Below, piece by piece: positions 45,037 through 55,259 of a stretch of DNA of 64,000 nt. This DNA comes from Amphibalanus amphitrite. Its lineage: Eukaryota; Arthropoda; Thecostraca; Balanomorpha; Balanidae. Positions within the stretch are counted from its first letter, which is position 1. Each line of letters starts with the position of its first letter. The notes beneath the pieces are model-generated. The model saw nothing but the letters and a program-made list of their open reading frames with translations. It was not told where the DNA came from and made no database searches. The stretch lies in contig NW_024883405.1 in NCBI RefSeq assembly GCF_019059575.1, positions 28,807 to 92,806 on the forward strand, read 5' to 3'. The position numbers and the translations under genes are program-made.

Positions 45037-46460
45037 GGTTAATCTGACGCATGTTTTGTCATTTGATCGTCATTTTATTTCTTACTTTTTTGCCCAATCT
45101 AAAAAAAAATCATAAATACTCTTTCTCCAAATTTTTGACCGTTTATGACCAATAGTAAGACACTGTGCGTCACTACGTTGATATGTCTTGCCCTAAAGCA
45201 TAACAACAATATCCATTCAGTAATAGCAGTATTCAAAACATGTTCAAAATGCCTCGCGATATCGATAACATAACGAAAGACATAGGCGACTTATAACATA
45301 CTTGCAATGATGACGTCACACACGCGTGACGTGACGTGACCTCGTCATTTCTGAGTTACTGTATGATGCACGAAAGACACTGGTATACCTATGCAAAGTT
45401 TCATCGCAGTCGGTCTACGCATTAACAAGTTATGGGCAAAACATTTTTTCGCGTTGACCCCCGGCCATCCGTGAGGCCGTTTCCAACCATAGTGCACGGG
45501 GGCGTTCCGCCCACTCCAGGCCCGCCTGCTGGTAACCGGGTGGAAAGGGCCGCCCCGCCCGCTCGTTGGCCTGCGCCTGCCGCGCCGGACAGTTGCGGAT
45601 CAGGTGGTCCGGGCTATTGCAATGGAAACAGCGTCACCCCGGGCCCTGCCTGTTCGGGTTCGGTCGCCCTCGTTGGGGGTTCCTCGCCCCCGCCCCGTGC
45701 CCCGTTGTGTCAAGGCGCTGCAGGGCGCGCTGCAGGTCCCCTATGCCCCTCTCCAGCGCGTCTAGGCGATCTGTGCCCGGCGCGTCCCGGTCTCGGACTG
45801 CCAACGCCTCACCGCTCTCGTTGGGAGGGCGCATCGCTCGGAGTGCGTCCTGCTGTTGTTGGAATTTAGCGGCGACATCCATGGCCTCCATGAGGCTGGC
45901 CGGGTCCTTTGTCAGCACCCGCATCCGCAGCTGTTCGTCGCGGAGGCCGCACACGAAGCGGCTGACGATAGTCGCCTCCACGGACGGGTCACCGGCTGCC
46001 GCCCCCGGGTACGCCTCCCGGCTGGCCTGGCGCACCCTGTCCGCGAAGTCGCGAGTCGCCTCGCCGGGCTGCTGTCGGATGCTCGCCAGTTCAGCTTGTG
46101 CCTGCATTGCGTTCTTTGCCGTGCCGAAACGGGCTTCCAGTGCGGCTACCGTTTGTTGCAGGTTGCCTTGGATGTCGTCCGACAGCGAGGCGAAGTAATC
46201 CAGAGCGCTGCCTTGCAGAAGGCTGAGTAGGCTCTGCAGCCTTTTTTCTTCCGAGAAGGCGACCGTCTTTGCCCGGAATCGTCGGTACCATCGACCCCAT
46301 GCCTGTTTGCTCTCCCCCGTGAAATTTTCAAAGTTGGTCAAGAGTAGAAATTCTCTCTCCATCTTACGATGCTACACTGAGGTCAATTAAAAAAACTAGA
46401 TTTAAATTTACTTAAGAAATGGTGTAAGCCAACGAATGCGCGTCCGCTTGTGTCCGAACA

Positions 46461-46478
46461 GTCCTACCGACCGCGCCA
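46461..46478 (-). promoter_or_regulatory. Candidate tRNA primer-binding site
   Basis: It starts TGGCGCGGTCGGTAGGAC on the minus strand, 2 bases after the 5' LTR, the expected place and first three bases for pairing with a tRNA 3' CCA end. I could not assign the tRNA. Confidence 0.6.
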
Positions 46479-46697
46479 GTTGTTCGGACGCGCATTCACC
46501 GGCAAACACCTCGGCTCAGCTGATTAGTATATTTACAGTGATCGTACGGTACACGTTAATTCAGTTAACAACTCTGTGCTGATTCCCCGTGCCTTCCGGC
46601 CTCTTGTCCTCCGCCGCCTCAAGCCCCCGTGCTGAGCCACCCGCTCAGCCCCGAGCCCCTCTCGCCGAGCGCACCGCTCAGCGACTGCCCGCCGCCG

Positions 46698-47020
46698 TTT
46701 TGTTTTGTTGGGTTAGGCCCTTTCGGTTGACAAGACCATTGCAGAGCCGGAAGGATGATAGGAATTAGGGGGAGACATTGGTCTGGGCAGGCACCCTAGT
46801 GAGTCGCCGGGGCTGAGCCCGTCCAGAGGACAGGCCACCCAGCCCCAAGGCACTCACTGCACCCGGCTACGGGGTGCGCTCCCTCGGAAGCAGCGGTGCC
46901 GCTCCAAGGGAGCAGCCCGCATGAGATAAAGTTGCCTGTCCAGCCCGGAGGGGGGTTGTGGCGTGGAGGAGAAGGATTTCAGTATCCTGAGGATAGAAGC
47001 ACGGATAGGTGGATAGGCAC
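46698..47020 (+). repeat. Dispersed ~310-bp repeat, copy 1, in the 5' LTR
   Basis: Inserted between LTR bases CCG and GCGATG with at most a 2-bp CG duplication. It opens TTTTGTTTTGTTGGGTTAGG and ends in GATAGG-like tail repeats. Closely related to copy 2. Confidence 0.8.
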
Positions 47021-47036
47021 GGCGATGCACCGCGTT

Positions 47037-48272
47037 ATATCCTCTTGGTTCTTTTTGTATACTGGGGTATACATCGTCTCAAGTCGATCTCTACGGAATT
47101 CACTAATGGCTAGGCTGTTTCATGGCCATGCGTTGCATTCTTCATGCCATGGTCCGCCACCTGGTGGCTGAATTTATATCCTCAAGTTGAATTTGTTGAC
47201 GCCTCAGCGCTTCAATCTTCCCGGTATCTCGGCGGTCGCAGCATAGAGGTACGTCTCTTAATTATTTTCCTGTTATTTCTTTTTAAGAGTATGACTCATT
47301 GAAAACTGTTGTTTTGCTAACATAACCATTCGTTGTTGATCATTGCTGCAGGTTTTGTAAACAAAATTGTGTGTTTAAACTTTTCCAGAAAGAATTAAAG
47401 TTCATGTATACTGAGGTATACTAATGTCCTTGGTCCGAAAATTTTTGAGACGTGCTTAAGAAGTAGCACTACAATTATTGGGAGGAATTGGCCTCTGAAA
47501 AAATAAATGTACACCCGAGTGACCAACGGGATCCTGCACGACGGAGAAATGTAAACGTCAGTATACAACGGACTGTGCCTAGGACTGGTCATGTATACTG
47601 TAGTATACATCGTCGCTGGGTTAGTTAAAGCCATTTTTTGTGGCTCACACACAACATTATGCCTTCAAGTAGCTCTGTAGTTGAGCGTTGACATTCTTCG
47701 AATCGTTGGTGACCTCAATGACCGTAGATCCTCACTCAAAGTTTGATAAATCACCCGATGAATTAGAATCCGACCCCTAAGCACAATGACATAGGCAATC
47801 ACCTCTCTAAAACACACCGTACGGCGATTTTTTAGAGATGTCGCTTCAGATTATGCTGCAGGGTCTTCCTCTACTGCTTATCGATTCGCAACAGGTGCTA
47901 CAAGTTCCATATCTTCAAAGGAAATGGCAACTTAAGACCTAAGAGCAGTGGGCAAGGGGCAGAAGAAGCGGAAGTTATTGGCGAGCGGTGTTGATAATTA
48001 AACGTGTCAATACTATTAGCCATTTTACGCCCTAAACAAACGAAAAAATACACTTTGGTGTTTGTATGGAGGTTTTCATGGGTTGCACTTCAGTCATATT
48101 TTATAGGTTTTGGGTATTTTTGTATATCTCAGTATACATGTCATTGCGCATGCGCGATGACCTTCATGGCTGAAATGTCACAAATATGGTCATTATTGGC
48201 ACCAAAGCTCTCAGCCAAACAAGTTTCGTTGCTCTCCATTCATAGGCTAATTGGCGGGACTCAAGAGGATAT
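47037..48272. mobile_element. 1,228-bp element with ATAT TSD and GTATAC dyads
   Basis: The element at 47041-48268 begins CCTCTTGG and ends CAAGAGG. ATAT is duplicated at 47037-47040 and 48269-48272. Inside, TGTATACTGNNGTATACA dyads recur at about 47056, 47405 and 47592, with partial ones at 47558 and 48122. No ORF recognised and no known superfamily assigned. Confidence 0.75.
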
Positions 48273-48420
48273 AGGGGGGCTGGGCGCCCGCCGACCAATC
48301 AGCGGCCCCCCGCGCCACCGACGTCATCACCGCCGGCAGAGCTGCAGGTTTGGCGGCCGGCGCCCGCCGCCAGCCGCCGGCCGGCCGGGCGGCCGTGCGT
48401 CGCTCCCCAACATATGCAAA

Positions 48421-49339
48421 TTAACCCTCGCCCGCACATGCCATTTTCCCATCCTAGAACGCACATGGGGGGGGGGGGGTGGTTGCCACCCCCCCCCGCG
48501 CCATTTCGTTCCTGTTGGAGATAGAGCTTAGCGGTAAAGACCAAAAAGATTCTTTGGGAAGAGACGAATCCAATGATACCCAGTTTTACCTTCTCAGGTC
48601 AGTCATTGACCTTCCAGGTCAGGTCAAACTAAAAAATGTTGCTGTTTTGGGTCACCGTTGGATATCAAGTGCGCTGCTTATCATATACCGATAACGATGC
48701 CGTTTTCTGGTGCCAAGCCAGCTAGAACCTCTTTCTCACACTACCCGACCAGGTTTTTGCTGCTGAGGTCATTTCAGGTCAAGTTAGGTCAAGGTCAATT
48801 ATATGTGTTTGTATGTCTGTGTGTGTCTGTGTGTATACTGATGTGTGCACCGATTGTTTATGTGTCCATATTACATGAAATCATGATCTGAGAAGCTTTT
48901 ACCAAAAATGCAGTCAAAAAACTTCACAAAAAGTAAATTCCGCTTGCCTAAAACGCAATTATCTTAGATGACCTAGGTTGACCTTGACCTTGACCTTGAC
49001 ATCTGTACATCGTCGACCAACATGTTCCATGATGGGTGGGAGGTAAGACTGGTAAAAAAGGCCGAAATCAAGGTGTCAAAAGCTCACAAGGGCCATAGCC
49101 AACGCAAGATGTCGAGAATTGGCCATTTGGGTCATGACATGACCTGAAAAACAAGGTCATATCTCCGAAACCAAAGGTCACAGAAACTTGAAATTTTCAG
49201 TGGACATCAAGAAAGGATAGAGGAGCAGCTATACGAAAAATCAGCCTTCTAGCTCTAAAAATGTTGAGTGCAGAGCAGAAAGACTACCTGGGGGGGGGGG
49301 TGGCAACCACCCCCCCCCCCATGTGCGGGCGAGGGTTAA
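48421..49339. mobile_element. TTAA-family element T3, 911 bp
   Basis: TTAA at 48421-48424 and 49336-49339 flanks CCCTCGCCCGCACATG and its exact inverse. Hairpins GTGGTTGCCAC (left) and GTGGCAACCAC (right) sit between G and C tracts. It contains TGACCTTGACC blocks and no ORF. It inserted 4 bp beyond the Gypsy TSD. Confidence 0.87.
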
Positions 49340-50500
49340 AGTGAATATATTTCAATGAATTTTTAAATTTTGTGATACAAAATATACATGTGTCAACTAC
49401 TGATTACACCCGGCTGCAAACACTGTAACCCTGGCAATGCTGTACGGCAAATAGATAATATAGATTCTCTGGCGGCCGACTGGCGCGATCCGAGGCTGCT
49501 GACAGTTGTTGTATAGGACAACACGGCTGAATGGCTACGATCGAGAGTACGGAACGGTGCTGGTGACTAGCGGACCAGCGAAAACAGGAAAGGAGATGAA
49601 TAGCTCTAGCTCCCGTCTGCGCGCGGAAGGGCGCTGATTGACGCCGCTCGCAGACTCCATTGGCTCATCAGACTGTTGTTGGTTTTCCTCCTCCCCTCCC
49701 ACAGGCGTAGCCAGGTAGCTTAGTTGTGCGCGGAAGCGAGCGGCCAGAGCGGCGCTAGGTGTCGCCCTCCCAGCGCACTGTAGGCCGGCAGCCTGAAAAA
49801 GCGCTAGAAATTCCCCCAAACTGACTGTCCGCAATATGAACAAAATAGGTATCATTTAATCCCAAATTGATCGAAGAATACGATTCCGATGCTAGTTTTG
49901 CCCTAAGGTCAAAATTGAGGTCGTCAGTTGTCACCAAACACAAGACAATTTAGACTCTCTATAGGGCACCACATTTACCGATTTTAATGATGAACTTTAG
50001 TGGTAATTTATTAGTTGACCAATCGTCGTTTTGAACGAAATTTCCTGTCAGACTAGTTCAAGGCACTGTTGTTCACTGTGCCAACATCATTCTGACATAT
50101 TGCATTGCTTTTCTGCAAGATAAGCTAGCAGTTTGCAAGCAGCTGCAAGACGTAATTTAAAATCATATCCAATTTTTTGATTAGACTTTTATAAAAACGT
50201 TATTTCGAGCGGCTAAAAATGAACATTTTATACCAGCCTCTGATTACTCATCTTTTGTTCCATATAGGTGCTTTGCTGCTTTTCCCTGCTACTTTTCGAG
50301 ATATGCGCCAGTAAACCACATGATGTAGGGGCAATTGTCACCTCGCCGCTCTACTGAAGGCCCGACGCTCTTTAAAACGCTGGAAGTTGTGAAAAACAAA
50401 CGCTTATAATCTAAATAAAATATATGTCCCTGAGCTCAGAATTGATCAACGCACACAATGCTGTCAACATTTCCGGGCCAAACTAAAAAATTCAGTCATT
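49340..50500. other. Spacer, partly GC-rich
   Basis: A GC-rich stretch (49465-49800) includes CCATTGGCTCATC and GGCGTAGCCAGGTAG. It could be a promoter or a degraded hAT end. No gene recognised. Confidence 0.35.
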
Positions 50501-51363
50501 TTTAACCCCTAAACACAAGTCGGTGATAATTAACAACAACTTGCTCTTTAGTTAGACTTTTTGAGAAATGTTATTTCGAGCCGCTAAAAATGGCCATGCC
50601 ATACAAACCACCAATCATCTTTCTGTCATGCCCTACTCGCAATTTTTGTTAATGCCTGCTACTCTTCGAGGTCACGTGACCTCACCATTAAAAGTGAATG
50701 GGGAAATAAGGAAACTGTTGTTTTTGCGCATGGAATGATTTCAAACTATCTAAAGCACACGGAATCGTGATTTCGTGCACTCCTTGCAAGATCCGATGCT
50801 TTACTTTTGCATTTTTGACCTTCCGTGACGTCATTTATGACGTCACACCGGTCATAGGAGTTTCTCGTCAATAACTCATGATCAAATTGAGCCAGCGACT
50901 CGGGAAAGCCACCAATGGACTCGGGAAGACCTCCCGAATCGAATGATATGCGATACGACCTCCTTCGATTAAGTTCGTGGCTTGATGGGCTCTGAACTGA
51001 CCTTGACTCGAGGTCAATACCTTAAGTTGACCTCACCCGAACAAAAAGTATACCATTCGACGCACCTAAGCCAGGCGAACACGATGGTGCCAAAATCGCT
51101 GCTCTGCGGCCATTTTTTGCGAAATTATTTGCCAAAAACCAAACCCTACCTTGGGCTTTTTGACTTCACCTCAGAGGTTACCGGTTGACCTGGGACCTTA
51201 AAATCGGGTATCAATCGTTCCGCCTTGAAACGGCGCACACGTTGTTTTTTCCGCGAGGCTCTAGCTCCATTAGGGGCGAAACGGCAAAAAGGGGTCGTAC
51301 CAACCCTCCCCCCTCGGCCGGCCGAGGGGGTGGGGGTCCGACAATAGGTCCGGCGAGGGTTAA
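50500..51363. mobile_element. TTAA-family element (T4), left end unclear
   Basis: The right end reads CTCGGCCGGCCGAGGGGG hairpin, then GGTCCGGCGAGGG and TTAA (51360-51363). Internal ATCGAATGATATGCGATACG and ACCATTCGACGCACC dyad halves match the family. The left boundary is a guess. Confidence 0.55.
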
Positions 51364-51966
51364 GCAGCCCCACTTCGTTTTTAGCATGTTTGCTTGTCAC
51401 TGAGATCAACAACTCAATCACAAATAATTTCTAGCACTTTTCCGGACCCCCGGCCCAGTGTGCAGCGACCGGGCAGTGCAGCTGGACGTGCCGCGGATGG
51501 TCCGCCTCTGATCTCGGCACACTCGGAAGAGTGCGGCCGGACACTCCATGGAGTTCCATAGCGTCGATAGGCCGTATGGTGTCGCTGTCGTAATTATAAA
51601 AGCGTAAGTAGAAGGTTGAAGCAAGATATAGAATGTTTTTCTTTACATTTAATATCGCAAAGCACAGCTTTATGCGCTGGCTACGATATGTGCGCGTCGG
51701 TTGCGGCAGTAATCATCGAAGAAATATATGGTTTATGAACGTTTCTTGATCATAAAATGATAAAACATTGCGATGTTTGCCTGTTGTGAAGAAAACTCCT
51801 ATACTGCCGCTCTATCGTCCGGAATTATTTGTGTTTGATTACGGCGATTCCGCCACTCTATCAGCTGATTTTTGTTTCCGAGTCACGTGACCAGCCGGTG
51901 TCTCCCTGGAGAACTGAGCGAGCGGTGTGGAACTTGGTGTGGAACAGGAGCGGCTGCAGTTGAAGT
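51364..51966. other. Spacer with an E-box
   Basis: GAGTCACGTGACC (51880-51892) is a CLEAR-type E-box ahead of GC-richer sequence that was interrupted by the hAT element at 51975. It could be a promoter for the candidate first exon at 54498, but this is speculative. Confidence 0.3.
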
Positions 51967-53985
51967 AGCTTCGCCATGGGTGGAGAATGTTTGAAAAAGT
52001 TACCCCGGCCGGCGACTGGTAGTCATGGGAAAGACGACATGCTCAAATAGTATTTGTAAACGGTTATCAACAAACCCATTTTCCGTTTAATGTAATAATG
52101 GATGTTGTGTTTGCTCAAGGATGAACATTTTATCCTAACTCAGCTCATTCAAGTCAGGCCAACAGGTCACATCAAGTGAACTCGTCTCATTTCACTAAGT
52201 TTCACGATAGTGTTGGGGGCCGGAGGCGTTGCTAGCCTTAGTCCCCAGTTGATTTTACGTGTGTAGGTGAAACCGCGGCAAGCATTTGTGTGAAATTCAG
52301 CTAAGGTCATAATAAATCAGTTTCGCATCGTGGTTCTGAATTTCGCTCCCAGGTCACCTAGGGTCAGGACATCAGGTCGAATTTGCTAGATAACCATACC
52401 GTAAAGTGGGGCTATTTGAGACAGTGGGGCTATTTGAGACAGTATTTAAAATCGCTATAAAATGAAGATCGTTTGATTTTTGTGTGATATTTTTGCTCAG
52501 GGAGGTGTGGAATCGAGCAGTAAATCGCCTGAGCAAAAAATTAAGCATAAATTTTAAGTGGTTTTTATTTCGATAGGCTTTATCACAAGTGTATTCGCGG
52601 CCATTGGGGCGACGTAAGAAAAGAAGAAATCATCTGGCCCCAAGAGCTTTAAATTATCAGTTAGCATGCAGCTTTTCCTTTATGGGTAAAGAATCTACCA
52701 TTAATTGTTAGATAAAATTGCATTTAAAATCTTCCTATTATGTTTTTCCATCGTTTGCACAACATATTTTTAAGCTAGAAACACTAATTATAAATTCCAG
52801 CACCATCGTCAAGAACAATAAGGAGGGCCTCAAGTGAATACAATAATCTAAACGGCCTTGCAAGATGTGAAGATCACTTCTAAAATTGCCTGTAGAAATA
52901 TTGAAGGCAAAAGTTCAACTTTTTCACAAGATGGATGTCTATAAACCTATTCAACGTGTGACAACTCAGCCGGTATTTCGTCGCCTACAGCCCAGCTTTT
53001 CCTAGTGACCGATAGAGGCGCTGCTATCGATGTCCACCCGTGCCGCCTAACGTTATAGCAATTTTAAATACTGTCTCAAATAGCCCCACTGTCTCAAATA
53101 GCCCCACCTTACGGTACTTTAAAAGTCTGCGTTCATGTCATTTGCAGAGCTTGGGTATTTCCTAGAACGACGAAACTTTTTTTCCACACAAAAATTTTAA
53201 TTTTGAGTTGTGGCCCTCTTGAAGACAAGCGATTGGTTTTCATGTTCACCTGAAATGTTACTCGCGAGCGAGTCCTAAAAAAGCTATCAAATGTTTTGTT
53301 TGCAGTGTTCTAGGTCCTCTAAATCACAAGCTGGAAGAAAAGTTGTCAAAGCGCGCTATAAAAGGGAAAATTTGACTTTTAAGGTCCTGTGGTGACTTTA
53401 TTTTTGTGCTGGCCTAAAATATGACGAAATTTCTCTTATTACGTTTAGCGCTCTTTCAAACGGCGTTGCCACTCCCCGCCACGCAGCCCAGCAGCCGAGT
53501 TTAAAAGGGCGTATAACGCCTACTCTACCTCCCGCCACAACGTTTTCGATAGCGCCGCCATCCTGGTGCCGGTTTAGTTAGGGGAGCCTTAAGCCCCGCA
53601 GATATTCTTCGATGCTACCCATTTTGTCTCACTGATATTACCCTAGACCTGTTTTCTTTTGTGATATTATTGTAAGGTGATCTTACGATAGCGACCCTTG
53701 AATACCGTTTTATGTTGCATGTTGATCAAACTTATCGGGCTCAGCGATGCAAATATTTGCCGAGAAGTCCCAAACTCAAAATAAATAAATCTTCAAAAAC
53801 TTTTAGAGGTAGATAAGTGTAAAGAGAGACACTTTTGTAGGCAGCACTCAGCTTTTTCTCGGCTGAAGACAGGTTTTAGGATTTATAAGAGTGAAAAAGT
53901 TACCCCGGCCGCGCCGGGGTTGGCTGAAAGTTACCCCGGCCACGGCCGGGGTGGCCGGGGTAGGTTCTCCACCCATGAGCTTCGC
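51967..53985. mobile_element. hAT-type element, 2,003 bp, with nested mariner-like MITE
   Basis: The element at 51975-53977 starts CATGGGTGGAGAA and ends with its inverse. The 8-bp TSD AGCTTCGC lies at 51967-51974 and 53978-53985. Subterminal GTTACCCCGGCC repeats occur at both ends. No transposase frame. Confidence 0.83.
52397..53116. mobile_element. Tc1/mariner-like MITE, 716 bp
   Basis: TA flanks both sides (52397-52398, 53115-53116). The ends are inverted copies of about 60 bp, starting CCGTAARGTGGGGC and holding GTGGGGCTATTTGAGACA twice. No transposase. Confidence 0.85.
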
Positions 53986-54100
53986 TGCTTGAAAACGCGT
54001 TTCCTTCACCCATCCCATCCAACCAACTGCGAAGCTTTTATTTATTTCCAATTCGACCGGGTTTTCTCTTTATGCTTGCCTGAAAGGTGAATATGATTAT

Positions 54101-54238
54101 ATATTACTGAACGGCTCTGGGAAAGAAAAATGGAAACCGAGGTCTTTAAAAAATTGTAGGCGCGAGGCGTAGCCGAGTGCCGGAGATTTTTTGAAGACCG
54201 AGGTTTCCATTTTTCTTCCCAGAGCAAGTTCAGTAAGA
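54101..54238. mobile_element. Short hairpin MITE
   Basis: Inverted ends TTACTGAAC with NNGCTCTGGGAA and then AAAAATGGAAACC, about 45 bp per arm, surround GGCGCGAGGCGTAGCCGAGT. Target duplication unclear. Confidence 0.65.
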
Positions 54239-54497
54239 TATTTCCCATACGTCGTTTAATATCTATTCAGATACTCACAATTTAATTATTGAAATCACCT
54301 TTTTTTAAGATTTTTATCAAAAAATCACCAGAACTGTAGGTCATCAACCCGTGCCGGAAAACAGTGCAGGAAAGATCACGTGCAAATGTTTCCCGCACGG
54401 CTAGGATAATGCTAAAGGGATATCTCGGCGTATGGGAAATAAAGGAAAGAGAGACGGCCGGTCGATAAGCAGCCAACACGTAGTTGTGGAGCACAGG

Positions 54498-54600
54498 ATG
54501 GCGGCAGCAATACCTACGGGAGTTAACGCCAGTTTTCAGGAGCTGTTTTATGGTGGGGAAGAGACACCTAGAGACCTGGCAAAAATGGCTTCGGTAAACA
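54498..54600 (+). CDS. Candidate first exon of an unrecognised gene
   Basis: The ATG at 54498 opens MAAAIPTGVNASFQELFYGG, then EETPRDLAKMAS, ending at TCG|GTAAAC. An upstream in-frame ATG at 54432 would add 22 residues. The coding look and a first-exon donor suggest a real 5' exon, but I recognise neither the protein nor a downstream exon. Confidence 0.3.
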
Positions 54601-54620
54601 GGGATTATCATTTTCCCTAA

Positions 54621-55255
54621 ATTTCGGAGTTAAGCAGCGAAATGTGTAGAAAAGGTGTCTGTTGCCCCAATCCGAAGTCATTCGTGTTATCAGCCGGGGG
54701 AGGTTTGCCGACCGTCAATCCTTATCATTTTTAGCACATGCTATTTTTGACACACATGTGCCAAAAATGACGACGATTTTGCTATTTTTGGCAACGGCTT
54801 AGCCGATTTCACTGCTCAAGAGGAAAACACGATTTTTGAAATACAAGCACAGTTTTATTTCGGAAAAGAAGTGCTGGCACCTGGCGCAAGAAGAAGACAC
54901 CAGTAATAGTTAATATGGCCGTTGTTTGTAATAGTCAAACGTTGATGTGTGAAGCATACCTTTTTTCGGCCTGAAGTTGGAACCAGGAACTTAAAACTGA
55001 AGCATCCGAGAATGATCTATATTGTATCAAAAACATAATTTTGATGAAAAAAAATAATTTGTTAAGTTGAAAGAGGCCATTTTATCTAGATGCAGTGGTT
55101 TATTTCTTTAAAAATATGTTTGCTAAACAAAATCGTTCCGGCCAAATTACCCCAATACCTCATCCTCCCCTATACCCTTGCGTCAAAAAAAGGCAACGAT
55201 GCCTACCTCTCCTCCTCGATGGCAAACTCTATCGGTCCGTGTTGAGTGTTGAGTC
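54621..55255. other. AT-rich spacer
   Basis: No gene seen. Confidence 0.45.
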
Positions 55256-55259
55256 TTGA

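Larger units (their letters stand above)
43277..45499. mobile_element. Transib-like transposon in gag, 2,213 bp
   Basis: The element at 43282-45494 begins CACTATGGTTGGAAACGG and ends with its inverse. The inverted match is perfect for about 32 bp. CACGG is duplicated at 43277-43281 and 45495-45499. CACWATG ends and a GC-rich 5-bp TSD are the marks of Transib, the superfamily related to RAG1. Excision with one CACGG leaves an open gag frame, proving a clean insertion. I recognise no transposase; a 104-aa minus-strand frame (43795-43481) is unidentified. The interior holds a hAT-like MITE and a TTAA-family right end. Confidence 0.8.
42927..46362 (-). pseudogene. Gypsy-type gag, interrupted by a transposon and a stop codon
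   Basis: The capsid-like part (46362-45637) opens MEREFLLLTNFENF and contains a retrotransposon-gag core (GSALDYFASL, then QAQAELASIRQQPGEATRDF). An in-frame TGA (45634-45636) follows, directly upstream of a CCHC zinc knuckle (45630-45589, C-x2-C-x4-H-x4-C). The knuckle frame stays open to 45500, where the 2.2-kb Transib-like insertion begins. Left of the insertion the same frame continues from 43276 to the stop at 42927. Gag packages the element RNA. Both the TGA and the insertion would abolish full-length Gag from this copy. Confidence 0.82.
46481..48412 (-). repeat. 5' LTR, split by two insertions
   Basis: LTR parts are 46481-46697, 47021-47040 and 48269-48412. They match the 3' LTR almost exactly. 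The first gap holds the dispersed repeat, the second a 1,228-bp element placed inside the TATATAA box. Confidence 0.86.
38272..48416 (-). mobile_element. Ty3/Gypsy-type LTR element, multiply interrupted
   Basis: The element spans 38276-48412 on the minus strand, with TATG repeated at 38272-38275 and 48413-48416. Each LTR begins TGTTGGGGAG and ends CCGAACA in minus-strand sense and is about 376 bp after removing insertions. A primer-binding candidate abuts the 5' LTR and a G-rich tract abuts the 3' LTR. Coding order is gag, protease, integrase zinc finger; reverse transcriptase, RNase H and the integrase core are absent. Without insertions the interior is about 2.9 kb, so this is a non-autonomous derivative. 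Confidence 0.86.
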
